Notes under the pieces: generated by a model
What the model saw: the letters and a program-made list of their open reading frames with translations, nothing else
The model's database searches: none
Told to the model about the DNA's origin: nothing
In this document: one piece after another, positions 1 through 8,424 of the stretch
Layout: every line of letters starts with the position of its first letter
How positions within the stretch are numbered: the stretch's first letter is position 1
Position numbers and translations under genes: made by a program
Assembly (NCBI GenBank): GCA_030655135.1
Contig: JAURWC010000042.1
Span: 62,001 to 126,000 of the forward strand
Direction of reading: 5' to 3'
Source of the DNA: Hyphomicrobiaceae bacterium
Lineage (GTDB): Bacteria; Pseudomonadota; Alphaproteobacteria; Rhizobiales; Hyphomicrobiaceae
DNA: 64,000 nucleotides

Positions 1-572
1 TCCTTCTCCACCAAGGCGACGACGATATCGCCATTCTCAGCCGAGTCGCAGCGGCGGATGATGACCGTATCGCCGTCGTGAATGCCGGCCTCGATCATCG
101 AGTCGCCCTTTACCTCCAGGGCAAAATGCTCGCCGTTGGTCAGCAGGTCGGGCGGGCAGGCGATGTCGTGGCTGTGGCTCTGGATGGCGGAGATCGGTAC
201 GCCGGCGGCGATACGCCCCATGACGGGCACAGAGACGGTGCGGCTGTCGATGACGTGGGAAGGCGGCACGTCGAGACTTCGCATCTTGCCGCGACTGCCC
301 TCGATCACGCTAGGCTGGAAGCCCACGCGTTTTGGAGCGCTTACCGCCGTTTCGGAGTTTTCTGGCAGCTTGATCACCTCGATCGCTCGCGCGCGATGTG
401 GCAAACGGCGAATGAACCCGCGCTCGACCAGTGCGGTGATGAGGCGATGAATTCCAGACTTCGACTTCAAATCAAGCGCGTCCTTCATCTCGTCGAACGA
501 GGGGGGCACGCCTTCGTCCTGCATGCGCTCATGAATGAACAGCAGGAGCTCTTTTTGTTTTTGCGTCAGCAT
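1..572 (-). CDS. lexA: LexA repressor (3' end cut by window edge)
   Basis: This is the SOS repressor, which binds operators as a dimer and cleaves itself when RecA is activated by single-stranded DNA. The 190 codons visible begin with [10 protein letters not shown]. Residues 1-65 form the winged helix-turn-helix, with a Rhizobiales-like [20 protein letters not shown] segment. The self-cleavage bond is A123-G124 in GRIAAGVP, and the catalytic serine is S158 in KGDSMIEAG. The catalytic lysine lies beyond the edge, because the reading frame is open at position 1 after ALVEK. An SOS box 133 bases upstream implies autoregulation. The gene lies downstream of moeA on the same strand but probably has its own promoter. 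Confidence 0.97.
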   Translation of the reverse strand, partial: MLTQKQKELLLFIHERMQDEGVPPSFDEMKDALDLKSKSGIHRLITALVERGFIRRLPHRARAIEVIKLPENSETAVSAPKRVGFQPSVIEGSRGKMRSLDVPPSHVIDSRTVSVPVMGRIAAGVPISAIQSHSHDIACPPDLLTNGEHFALEVKGDSMIEAGIHDGDTVIIRRCDSAENGDIVVALVEK

Positions 573-704
573 TTCTCAACTCCGGTATCGGACCCCTTGT
601 CTGCTGATGCGATCAGCAGCTCGTTCGGGCGCCCTTACGCGGCACACGGGCTCGTCATGCAATGTTGGCGCACTGCATGGACAAAGCGTGAATGTACACT
701 ACCT

Positions 705-719
705 GTTCGCGGGATGTTC
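705..719 (-). promoter_or_regulatory. LexA-binding SOS box upstream of lexA
   Basis: On the minus strand the sequence is GAAC, seven bases, GAAC (on the plus strand GTTCGCGGGATGTTC). This is an exact match to the direct-repeat SOS box GAAC-N7-GAAC known in Alphaproteobacteria. It lies in the 184-base gap between the moeA stop and the lexA start, where an autoregulatory operator is expected. Confidence 0.88.
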
Positions 720-756
720 CGCAAGTGCAGTAAGGCAACGGTCTGCCGGCCGATGG

Positions 757-1959
757 TTAGACGTCGAGCCGGAGGATTTCGACCTCGGTGCCTGCGGCCG
801 TGGCGAGCGCACCAGCTGGGCGGACAATCAAACAGCCGGCGGACGCGAGGAGGGACAGAGCCGCGCTGTCCTGCGACCGGAGGGGGGCAACCGTAGGCAG
901 GGCTGCGCCCCGCAAAGCAAGGCTGGCCCGCATATAGTGTTGGCGCGGGCCGTTCGCTTCGATCGGAGCGGAAAGCACGGCGGTTTCTAGATCGGTCCCG
1001 GCGTCGAGGCCCAGCATGGCGCGGATGAGCGGCACGAGGAACACACGCGCCGTCACCAGACAAGAGACGGGATTGCCCGGCAGCCCCAGCACGCGCTGTG
1101 TGCCACGCCGGCCGAACATGAGCGGCTTACCGGGACGCATGGCGATACGCCAGAAGTCGATGGCTGCTCCACTCTCCTGCAGCATTGGGCCGACGAGATC
1201 GTGGTCGCCAACAGATGCGCCGCCGATGGTGATAAGGATATCGGCGCCATCGGCCTCGGCAATCTTGGCCGAGAGGCTCGCGCGGGTATCGCGTGCGATG
1301 CCGAGCAGACGGGGCTCGCCGCCGGCGGCCTCGACCATGGCGGCAAGGCCGTACGAGTTCGACGACACGATCTGGTCGGCTGCCGGCGTTTCGCCAGGCT
1401 CGACGAGTTCGTCGCCGGTGGCGAGGATGGCCACGATTGGCCGGCGCCGCACAGGCAGGCTTCCATGCCCAGCAGCGGCTGCCAAGGCGATCGCGCGCGC
1501 TTCCAGCGAGCGACCGGCATCGATCATGGGCTGGCCGGACGCAAAATCGAAGCCGCGGCGGCGGATATGCTGGCCGGGGGAGCCGACGTCTTTCACGGTG
1601 ACGGTGTCGCCATCGCGCTCCGTGTCTTCCTGAATGACGACGCAATCGGCACCGGCCGGAACTGGAGCACCCGTCGAGATGCGGACGCATTGCCCAGCGC
1701 CGATGGTGCCTGAGTAAGAATGCCCCGCTGCAGCCTCGCCAATAACGACGAGGCGCGCCGGCACGGTTGCCACGTCGGTGTGCCGCACCGCGAAGCCATC
1801 CATTGCCGAACAGTCGAAGGGTGGCTGGGTCAGTCGCGCGGCAACCGCAGCCGCGAGAATGCGGCCGTTCGCCTGCAACAAGGAAACCGTTTCGCTTTCG
1901 GTTGGCTCGACGCCTGCGATGACGCGCGCCAGGGCGTCGGCAACGGGAAGCAGCGCCAT
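757..1959 (-). CDS. moeA: Molybdopterin molybdenumtransferase MoeA
   Basis: MoeA inserts molybdate into adenylylated molybdopterin, the last common step of molybdenum cofactor synthesis in the cytoplasm. The 400-residue length is normal. Family landmarks are the N-terminal FDCSAMDGFAV, the MoCF-fold signatures ATGDELVEPG and TIGGASVGDHD, then RPGKPLMFG and GLPGNPVSC. The ATG start lies three bases after the moaC stop, so moaC and moeA are probably cotranscribed with trpC. Lower-case variants of this family (glp) share the same fold; nothing here argues for a different role. Confidence 0.96.
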   Translation of the reverse strand: MALLPVADALARVIAGVEPTESETVSLLQANGRILAAAVAARLTQPPFDCSAMDGFAVRHTDVATVPARLVVIGEAAAGHSYSGTIGAGQCVRISTGAPVPAGADCVVIQEDTERDGDTVTVKDVGSPGQHIRRRGFDFASGQPMIDAGRSLEARAIALAAAAGHGSLPVRRRPIVAILATGDELVEPGETPAADQIVSSNSYGLAAMVEAAGGEPRLLGIARDTRASLSAKIAEADGADILITIGGASVGDHDLVGPMLQESGAAIDFWRIAMRPGKPLMFGRRGTQRVLGLPGNPVSCLVTARVFLVPLIRAMLGLDAGTDLETAVLSAPIEANGPRQHYMRASLALRGAALPTVAPLRSQDSAALSLLASAGCLIVRPAGALATAAGTEVEILRLDV

Positions 1960-1962
1960 GAG

Positions 1963-2454
1963 TCAGGCCTTCGCGCGCGGTTCGGCGGTGAACGAGCCGG
2001 ACTTACCGCCGTGTTTTTCGATCAGCCGCACGCCGCTGAAGCTCATCTCGCGATCCGCCGCCTTCAGCATGTCGTAGATCGTCAGGCAGGCGACGGAGAT
2101 CGCGGTCAGTGCTTCCATCTCGACGCCGGTCTGGCCCGTGACGGCGACAGTCGCCTCGACGCGAATGCCGGGCGGCGCCTGCGACGCTGTGAAATCCACC
2201 GTTGCCTTGGTGATCATCAGCGGGTGGCACAGTGGGATGAGTTCGTGCGTTTTCTTGGCGGCCATGATGCCGGCGATGCGCGCCGTTGCCAGCACGTCGC
2301 CCTTCTTGGCCGTGCCCGCCTCGATCAGCTGCAGCGTCTCGGCCTTCATGGCGACGAAGCCTTCGGCCGTGGCGGTGCGCTGCGTCACCTGCTTGGCACC
2401 GACGTCGACCATGCGGGCTTCGCCCTTGTCGTTGAGATGCGTCAGCTTGCTCAT
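1963..2454 (-). CDS. moaC: Cyclic pyranopterin monophosphate synthase MoaC
   Basis: MoaC converts the MoaA product (3',8-cyclo-GTP) to cyclic pyranopterin monophosphate in molybdenum cofactor synthesis. The 163-residue protein carries the hallmark [13 protein letters not shown] and the helix [18 protein letters not shown]. The frame is open further upstream, but the start chosen ([18 protein letters not shown]) matches the normal MoaC N-terminus and its ATG overlaps the trpC stop as ATGA, indicating translational coupling. It is followed closely by moeA. Confidence 0.97.
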   Translation of the reverse strand: MSKLTHLNDKGEARMVDVGAKQVTQRTATAEGFVAMKAETLQLIEAGTAKKGDVLATARIAGIMAAKKTHELIPLCHPLMITKATVDFTASQAPPGIRVEATVAVTGQTGVEMEALTAISVACLTIYDMLKAADREMSFSGVRLIEKHGGKSGSFTAEPRAKA

Positions 2455-3269
2455 GCCGCCGCTCCCGTTTCGCCGCCGAGCAGCGTGCGCGTGGCCGCCG
2501 TGACGTCGGCCTGGCGCATCAGGCTTTCGCCGACTAGGAACGTGTTGACGTTGACGCGCTGCAGGCGGGCGATGTCCGCCGGCGTGAAGATGCCGCTTTC
2601 GCCGATGACGATGCGATCCGCCGGCACGCGCGGGGCCAGACGCTCTGTCGTCGACAGCGTTACGTCGAACGTTTTTAGGTTTCGGTTGTTGATGCCGATG
2701 AGGCGGCACGGCAGCTTGAGCGCGCGGTCCAGTTCGTCATCGTCGTGCACTTCCACGATGGCGTCCATGTGCCAGTCGGTGGCGGCGGACGCGAGTTCGG
2801 CCGCCAGCCCGTCGTCGACCTCCGCCATGATGATCAGGATGCAGTCGGCACCCCAGGCCCGAGCCTCGACGACCTGGTAGGGATCGACCATGAAGTCCTT
2901 GCGCAGCGCCGGCAGCTTCACCGCCTGGCGCGCCGCGGTCAGGAATTCCGGTGCGCCCTGGAACGAGGGCGTGTCGGTGAGCACGGAAAGACAGGCGGCG
3001 CCGCCGGCTTCATAGGCGCGCGCCAGCGACGGCGGGTCAAAATCAGCGCGGATCAGGCCTTTGGATGGCGAGGCCTTCTTGATCTCGGCGATCAGCGCCG
3101 GGCGCCCCGCGCTGTGCTGGTCTTCCAGCGCCGCTGCGAAAGGCCGAACCGGCCGGGCCGAACGCGCATATTCCGCCATCACCTGGAGCGGGTTTTCCGC
3201 CTTGGCCCGGGCGACTTCCTCAAGCTTGTAGCGCGTGATTTTTTCAAGAATGTCGGACATGGCGGACAT
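2451..3269 (-). CDS. trpC: Indole-3-glycerol phosphate synthase TrpC
   Basis: TrpC closes the indole ring of indole-3-glycerol phosphate in tryptophan synthesis. The 272-residue single-domain TIM barrel shows the expected loops: [11 protein letters not shown] with the catalytic lysine, [30 protein letters not shown] and [11 protein letters not shown]. There is no fused TrpF domain. An AAAGG sequence about nine bases before the first ATG supports the start at 3269; a second ATG lies at 3260. The usual upstream partner trpD is missing: a divergent TadG-like gene follows instead. It overlaps moaC by four bases. Confidence 0.96.
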   Translation of the reverse strand: MSAMSDILEKITRYKLEEVARAKAENPLQVMAEYARSARPVRPFAAALEDQHSAGRPALIAEIKKASPSKGLIRADFDPPSLARAYEAGGAACLSVLTDTPSFQGAPEFLTAARQAVKLPALRKDFMVDPYQVVEARAWGADCILIIMAEVDDGLAAELASAATDWHMDAIVEVHDDDELDRALKLPCRLIGINNRNLKTFDVTLSTTERLAPRVPADRIVIGESGIFTPADIARLQRVNVNTFLVGESLMRQADVTAATRTLLGGETGAAA

Positions 3270-3449
3270 ATAGCGTGACCTTTGGCTGGTTGGCTATGCC
3301 GGCGCTGCTCGGAACAGTTCCCCAAGGTCAATAACGCCGCCATCGGAATATCTTTACCAAGTCATGTGGTTTGGTCAGCCCTAGCCAAACGTGCACCCGT
3401 TATTAATCAGGCAACGGATAGATTTGCCGGTCAATTATGGCGGGCACAG

Positions 3450-4790
3450 ATGACCTACAAAGTTAGTACTGCGTGCAAAGATGAGGCAGGCAACGTCAGC
3501 ATTATGATGGCCTTGCTGATTGTGCCGCTGCTTTTGATCGTCGGAATTTCTATCGACTACGCCAACGAGGTGAACCAGAAGCTGCGGCTGGACGCGTCGA
3601 TGGATACGGCGATCCTCGCGGGCGTCAAACGGGCAGCGGAGGTGGACCAGGCCGGTCAAAAGGACTGGAGTGAACAGGCCACGAAAACGGCAATCGAACT
3701 GTTCCGGCACAACGCGGGTAAGGACGCGAACGTCTCGAACCTCATCTTCAATCCATCGTTCGCCAAGTCAGACAAGGTATACACCGGTACGGCGTCGTAT
3801 TCGGCGGACGTGGCGACGTACATGATGGGGATCTTTGGCACACGTGTTGTCCCGATCGGTTCGACCGCGAAGGCCCAGACCTCAACGGGCAACTTTTTAC
3901 ATATTCATTTCGTGATCGATAATTCGGCGTCGATGGGTATCGGGGCAGAAGAGGCCGATTGGATTAAGATGCGCGCGGTCACGCCGTCGCAATGCGCATT
4001 TGCCTGCCATCAAATGGCTGCGTTCTCTCCAGCCATCGCCCACGCGGCGACGGCTCGGCTGCGCATTGACGTTGTACGAGATGCGATGATCAACGTGGTG
4101 AAATCAATCAAGCAGCGGGTGGGCGAAGATGGCAGCGTGAAGGTGACGATCCATACCTTCAGCAACACCTTGGTATCCGGAGCTGGCAGCAGTAATCTCG
4201 ATCAGGTGACTGCGAGCTTAATCGCGCTAGACCTCGTATCTGGATCAGGCGGCGGAACCTATATCGATCATTCTCTGAAATCGCTCAATGCCATCCTTCC
4301 GCAAGCTGGCACTGGTGTCTCGGCAGCGGATCCCAAGGGGTACATCGTCATCTTCAGTGATGGGTTGGAAGACTCGCCTCTCTATCAAATGACGGGAAAA
4401 GGCGTTCACCCTCCGGGCGCGACGTGGGTCTACAACAGTGGCGCCGGTTACGAAACGATGGGCGACAACACCGTCATGCAGTCGTTTAATCCGACGCTAT
4501 GCGCTGCCTTCAAGGCTAAGAAATACGAGGTATTCGCAGCGCAGATTAAATACGTAAAATCAGATTATCTTTATCGCAGAGATAGCAATGGCAAAGCCAA
4601 TGCGAACGACGCAAATAAAGTGGACCGTATTACCCGCATCCTAGCACCACGTGTCGAGGCGGCCTTCAAGGCTTGCGTAACGTCACCAAAATACGCCGTA
4701 CTGGCGACGAAGAGTTCGGAGATCGAGCCGAAGCTACAGGCGATCGTCGACGCCATCACCCTGTCGAAAATATCGGCGCTGACGCAGTAG
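3450..4790 (+). CDS. TadG-like protein with von Willebrand A domain
   Basis: A 446-residue protein that starts MTYKVSTACKDEAGN. It has the TadE/TadG-type N-terminus: a short cytoplasmic segment followed by a membrane helix at about residues 17-37 and the sequence IDYANEVNQKLRLDASMDTA. A von Willebrand A domain follows, with the metal-site motif FVIDNSASMG near residue 155 and IVIFSDGLED downstream. It is probably an inner-membrane anchored, periplasm-facing pseudopilin-like protein. No other tad gene lies nearby, so it is an orphan. Base composition is visibly richer in A+T than the flanking genes, and it sits exactly where the trp block is broken, so recent acquisition is possible. A longer TTG-initiated form from 3282 is open but lacks a TadG-like beginning. 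Confidence 0.75.
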   Translation: MTYKVSTACKDEAGNVSIMMALLIVPLLLIVGISIDYANEVNQKLRLDASMDTAILAGVKRAAEVDQAGQKDWSEQATKTAIELFRHNAGKDANVSNLIFNPSFAKSDKVYTGTASYSADVATYMMGIFGTRVVPIGSTAKAQTSTGNFLHIHFVIDNSASMGIGAEEADWIKMRAVTPSQCAFACHQMAAFSPAIAHAATARLRIDVVRDAMINVVKSIKQRVGEDGSVKVTIHTFSNTLVSGAGSSNLDQVTASLIALDLVSGSGGGTYIDHSLKSLNAILPQAGTGVSAADPKGYIVIFSDGLEDSPLYQMTGKGVHPPGATWVYNSGAGYETMGDNTVMQSFNPTLCAAFKAKKYEVFAAQIKYVKSDYLYRRDSNGKANANDANKVDRITRILAPRVEAAFKACVTSPKYAVLATKSSEIEPKLQAIVDAITLSKISALTQ

Positions 4791-4823
4791 CGAATTCCGC
4801 GAGTTAGCAGCGGCGGCGTATGA

Positions 4824-5414
4824 TCAAGGCGTCTGCGCCTTGGGCGAAGGGCCGGAAGGCGGGCCGTTCGGTACCGGTCCGGCTTCTCCATCAACGAAAG
4901 CGTTGCCCTGGGGTGATGGAGGCACGAAGGCGTCGTTGGCCGGCTTTTTCTTCGCCTTAGCCTTCTTTTTCACGGGTTGCTCTGCCGCAGGTTTTTCTGG
5001 GCCGGTTCCCGGTAGGTCGACCTGGGGGATCTCGAAGATGGCTTCTTCGCGCTGTTTCTTGCCCTTCTTCTTTTTGGTGATTTTTGGTGCGGCGGCGCCG
5101 TCTTCCCCGGGCGCTGCCGCTGCGGGTTCGGGAGCTTTTGGTGGCGGCGGCAGCGGACAGCGGAAGTTGATCTGCTCCTCGACTTCCATGAGGTGCTTGA
5201 TCTGTTCCATGCGCGACGCGGGCAGGTTCGCCTTGGCCCAGTCGGGGCCGTGCAGCATCTCGGTCTTCAGACCATCGGCGGCGAGCCGCTGCTGCTCGTT
5301 CTTGAGCTGGTTGCACGCCGGCTCGTCCAGCATTTCGGCTGTTGCGATCCGCGGTGTTGCCAGCAGCGCCATAACGGCCAATGCGTGCGCGAACCCGATC
5401 CGGCTCAGGGCCAT
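4824..5414 (-). CDS. Secreted hypothetical protein, Pro/Lys-rich
   Basis: A 196-residue protein of unknown function. The ATG at 5414 has an AAAGGA ribosome site eight bases upstream and opens a signal peptide ending near ATPRIATA, so the product is probably periplasmic. The mature part has a short helical region with two cysteines (EPACNQLKNEQQ and INFRCPLPPPP), then a low-complexity half with proline/alanine runs and lysine clusters (KKKKGKK, KKKAKAKKK). The first half could form a small disulfide-linked helical hairpin. It converges with the TadG-like gene and lies upstream of tpiA on the same strand direction, with no evident functional link. Confidence 0.65.
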   Translation of the reverse strand: MALSRIGFAHALAVMALLATPRIATAEMLDEPACNQLKNEQQRLAADGLKTEMLHGPDWAKANLPASRMEQIKHLMEVEEQINFRCPLPPPPKAPEPAAAAPGEDGAAAPKITKKKKGKKQREEAIFEIPQVDLPGTGPEKPAAEQPVKKKAKAKKKPANDAFVPPSPQGNAFVDGEAGPVPNGPPSGPSPKAQTP

Positions 5415-5522
5415 TCCAATCGTCCTTTCGGCTTGAACGCCCGCACTTATGAGCAACCGCCCCTCGGGGTCAACCCGCACCGGAGAGCTTGAGCATTCCG
5501 TCTCGCCATTGTGGCGCCCGCC

Positions 5523-6293
5523 TCACTCGTAGGCGCGGATGATCCCCAGGAAGTCGTCAGCTTTGAGGCTGGCGCCGCCAACCAGCGCGCCGTCCACATT
5601 GGCGACGGACATCAATTCCTTGGCATTGTCGGGCTTGACGGAGCCGCCGTAGAGAAGGCGCATCTTTGAGCCCTCCGGCCCGAAGCGCTTGCCCAGCGCC
5701 TCGCGGATTGCGGCGTGAACCTCTTTCACGTCCTGGGCGGTTGCGGTCAGGCCGGTGCCGATGGCCCACACGGGCTCGTAAGCCACGATGGTGTTGGCTG
5801 CGGTCGCCGCATCAGGAAGGGAATCCGCCAACTGCCGCGCCACGACGCGGAGCGTGAGATCGGAGCGGCGTTCGCCCGCCGTTTCGCCGATGCAGACGAT
5901 GGCCGTGAGGCCGGCACGATGGGCCGCGTCCGCCTTGGCGCGCACGATCTTGCTGGTTTCGCCGTGGTCGGACCGGCGTTCCGAGTGGCCGACAATGACG
6001 GCCGTCGCGCCCGCGTCGCGAAGCATCTCGGCAGCGATGTCGCCGGTATGGGCGCCGGAAACCTTGACGTGGCAATCCTGCCCGCCGACGGACACCTTCG
6101 CGCCGTCCAGGGCAGAAGCTAGCGGCTGCAGCAAGGTGGCGGGTGGGCAGATCATGACGTCGACCTGGCCCCCGCCGGCACCCTTGACCAGGGCATCCGC
6201 CACCTTCTGCGCCTCCGCAAGTGCTGCTTTGGAGCCGTTCATCTTCCAATTGCCGGCGACGATGGGGCGAATTTGGCGGGTCGCAGTGGTCAT
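5523..6293 (-). CDS. tpiA: Triosephosphate isomerase
   Basis: TpiA interconverts dihydroxyacetone phosphate and glyceraldehyde 3-phosphate in glycolysis and gluconeogenesis. The 256 residues carry all catalytic positions: N15 and K17 in AGNWKMNG, H103 in VGHSERR, E173 in [11 protein letters not shown], and the phosphate-binding [10 protein letters not shown]. It is transcribed divergently from ppiD, an arrangement common in Rhizobiales. The 211-base intergenic region must hold both promoters. Confidence 0.98.
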   Translation of the reverse strand: MTTATRQIRPIVAGNWKMNGSKAALAEAQKVADALVKGAGGGQVDVMICPPATLLQPLASALDGAKVSVGGQDCHVKVSGAHTGDIAAEMLRDAGATAVIVGHSERRSDHGETSKIVRAKADAAHRAGLTAIVCIGETAGERRSDLTLRVVARQLADSLPDAATAANTIVAYEPVWAIGTGLTATAQDVKEVHAAIREALGKRFGPEGSKMRLLYGGSVKPDNAKELMSVANVDGALVGGASLKADDFLGIIRAYE

Positions 6294-6504
6294 GCATCAT
6301 CCCTTTTGCTTCGTGAGGGCCGCAACATTAAGAAAAATCGCAAGTTCCGGGGGCCTTGCCGGCCTTGCAATCGCGGCCGGGCTGCGCTTCATATCACGCT
6401 GATCGCCCCCGTCACCCACGGGATCTTCATAAGCCGCGGCAAACAGGCCCTCAGCCTGCCGCGCTCGTTGCGAGCGCTGCCCGCGAAATTGGATGCAATA
6501 AACG

Positions 6505-8400
6505 ATGCTTGACGCGTTGAGACGCGGCGCCACGGGTTGGCTGGCCAAAATTCTGTTTGCCGTACTCGTGCTGTCGTTCGCTATCTGGGGCATTCCACAC
6601 GACTTCCTGGGCGGCGGCGGAAACTACGTCGCGCGCGTCGGTTCGACCGAAATTTCGCAGAACGAGTACCAGCGCGCCTTCCAGCGCGAGCTGAACCAGC
6701 AGTCGCAGCAAGGCCAGCGCATGTCGGCCGAGGATGCGCGCAAGGCCGGTGTCGACCGGTACGTGCTGAAGCGCCTGACGACCCAGGCGACCGTGCAGCA
6801 ACATGCCAGCGAACTGAACCTGTCTCTTCCCGATGACGCTCTGGTTGAAGATATCCGCAAGGATGAGAACCTGAAGGGTCGTGACGGCCAGTTCTCGCGC
6901 GCGCGTTTCGAGCAGTTCCTCGAACAGGCCAATCTGTCGGAGGCAGGCTTCGTGCAGCTATTGCGCCAGGACAAGCTGCGCGACCAGATCGTGAGCGCAA
7001 TGACCAACGCAACCGTCGTTCCGCCGGTGCTTCTGGATTTCCAGAACGCCTTCATGCAGGAAACGCGCATCATCGAGCACACCACGATCAAGCCTGACAA
7101 GGTTGCGGCTCCCGCTGAGCCCGACGATGCCAAGCTCAAGGAAACCTTCGACCGCAATGCCTCGGTTTTCGTGACGCCGGAATTGCGTAAGGCCGGCCTG
7201 CTCGTTCTGAGCATCGACGAGCTGAAAAAGGGCGTGACGGTTCCCGACGAGGATCTGAAGGCGGCTTTCGAGGCGACCAAGCACACGTATGACGTGGCCG
7301 AGAAGCGCCGCATCGCCCAGATCACCTTCAAGGACAAGGCTGCGGCGGAAGCTGCCAAGAAGGAGATCTCTGACGGCAAAAGCTTCATCGACGTCGCAAA
7401 AGCTGCCGGCATCAAGGAGACCGACATCGACCTTGGCCTGCTGACGAAAACCCAGCTGATCGAGCCGAAGGTTGCCGACGCTGCGTTCTCGCTGAAGAAG
7501 GACGAGGTGTCGGGCGTGATCGAAAGCACCTTCGGGCCGGTTCTGCTGCGCGTCATGGATATCATCGAGGGCAAGCAGAGCACCTTCGAAGAGGCCAAAG
7601 AAAAAGTTCGCGATCAGCTGGCGGCCGAAAAGGCCAGCGCGCTGATCCAGGAGAAGACCGATCACGTCGAGGAGGCGCGCAACGCGGGCAAGACGCTGAA
7701 GGAAATCGCCGACGAGCAGAAGCTGACGTACGTCGAGGCAGACACGGATGCCAGCAATCGCACCGCGGACGGCAAGGACGCGTTTGCCCTTCCCGACGCG
7801 TCGATGATCGTGCAGCAGGTGTTCACCCTGCAGCAAGGGACGGAGGCACCGCCTGTCGATCTGCCGGGCGGCAAGGGCTACGTCTGGCCAACCCTCCTGG
7901 GGACCACGCCTGCCACGCCCAAGCAGTTCGACGCCGTAAAGCCTGAGGTCAAGGCGCTGTATATTGAGCAGGAGACCCAGCGCAGCTTAAGCCAACTCGC
8001 GACCAAGCTGGTCGAACGCCTGTCGGGCGGCGAAGACCTCATGACGGTCGCGGTCGACGCGGGCGGTTCGGCGGAAGTGACGTTGCCGGTAACGCGCATG
8101 ACGTCGCCGCAGGGCCTGCCGCGTGGCGCGATGGCCCAGGCGTTTTCGCTGCCGGCCGGCAAGGCCGGATCGGCGGAGACGAGTGACGGCAAGTCGCGCG
8201 TCGTCTTCCGCGTCAAGGAAATCAAGCCGGCACCAGCGCCAACCAAGGAACAGAGCGATAAGCTCTCAGCCGAACTGCAGAGCATCCTGCGCGACGATTA
8301 TCTCAACGCTTACGTCGCAGCCCTTGAAGGCAAGCTGAAAACGGAGATCAATGACCGGGAATTCCGCCGTATCACCGGCGCGGATGTCCAGGAGCAGTAG
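6505..8400 (+). CDS. ppiD: Peptidyl-prolyl isomerase PpiD/SurA-like folding factor
   Basis: A 631-residue inner-membrane anchored periplasmic chaperone of the PpiD type, assisting outer-membrane protein folding. Residues 1-12 are cytoplasmic and basic, and 13-33 form the single membrane anchor (LAKILFAVLVLSFAIWGI). A SurA-N-like helical chaperone region follows (ISQNEYQRAFQRELNQQ), then a parvulin-like domain around residues 260-360. It is the first gene of a rightward run leading into trpE 24 bases later, a gene order usual for Rhizobiales. Isomerase activity may be weak, as is known for PpiD parvulin domains. Confidence 0.93.
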   Translation: MLDALRRGATGWLAKILFAVLVLSFAIWGIPHDFLGGGGNYVARVGSTEISQNEYQRAFQRELNQQSQQGQRMSAEDARKAGVDRYVLKRLTTQATVQQHASELNLSLPDDALVEDIRKDENLKGRDGQFSRARFEQFLEQANLSEAGFVQLLRQDKLRDQIVSAMTNATVVPPVLLDFQNAFMQETRIIEHTTIKPDKVAAPAEPDDAKLKETFDRNASVFVTPELRKAGLLVLSIDELKKGVTVPDEDLKAAFEATKHTYDVAEKRRIAQITFKDKAAAEAAKKEISDGKSFIDVAKAAGIKETDIDLGLLTKTQLIEPKVADAAFSLKKDEVSGVIESTFGPVLLRVMDIIEGKQSTFEEAKEKVRDQLAAEKASALIQEKTDHVEEARNAGKTLKEIADEQKLTYVEADTDASNRTADGKDAFALPDASMIVQQVFTLQQGTEAPPVDLPGGKGYVWPTLLGTTPATPKQFDAVKPEVKALYIEQETQRSLSQLATKLVERLSGGEDLMTVAVDAGGSAEVTLPVTRMTSPQGLPRGAMAQAFSLPAGKAGSAETSDGKSRVVFRVKEIKPAPAPTKEQSDKLSAELQSILRDDYLNAYVAALEGKLKTEINDREFRRITGADVQEQ

Positions 8401-8424
8401 GGGGCTCACCTGAGCACGCTGGCC

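Noticed and set aside
2455-2709. N-terminal extension of moaC
   Set aside because: The frame is open but lies within trpC; the ATG at 2454 overlaps the trpC stop and gives the normal MoaC length.
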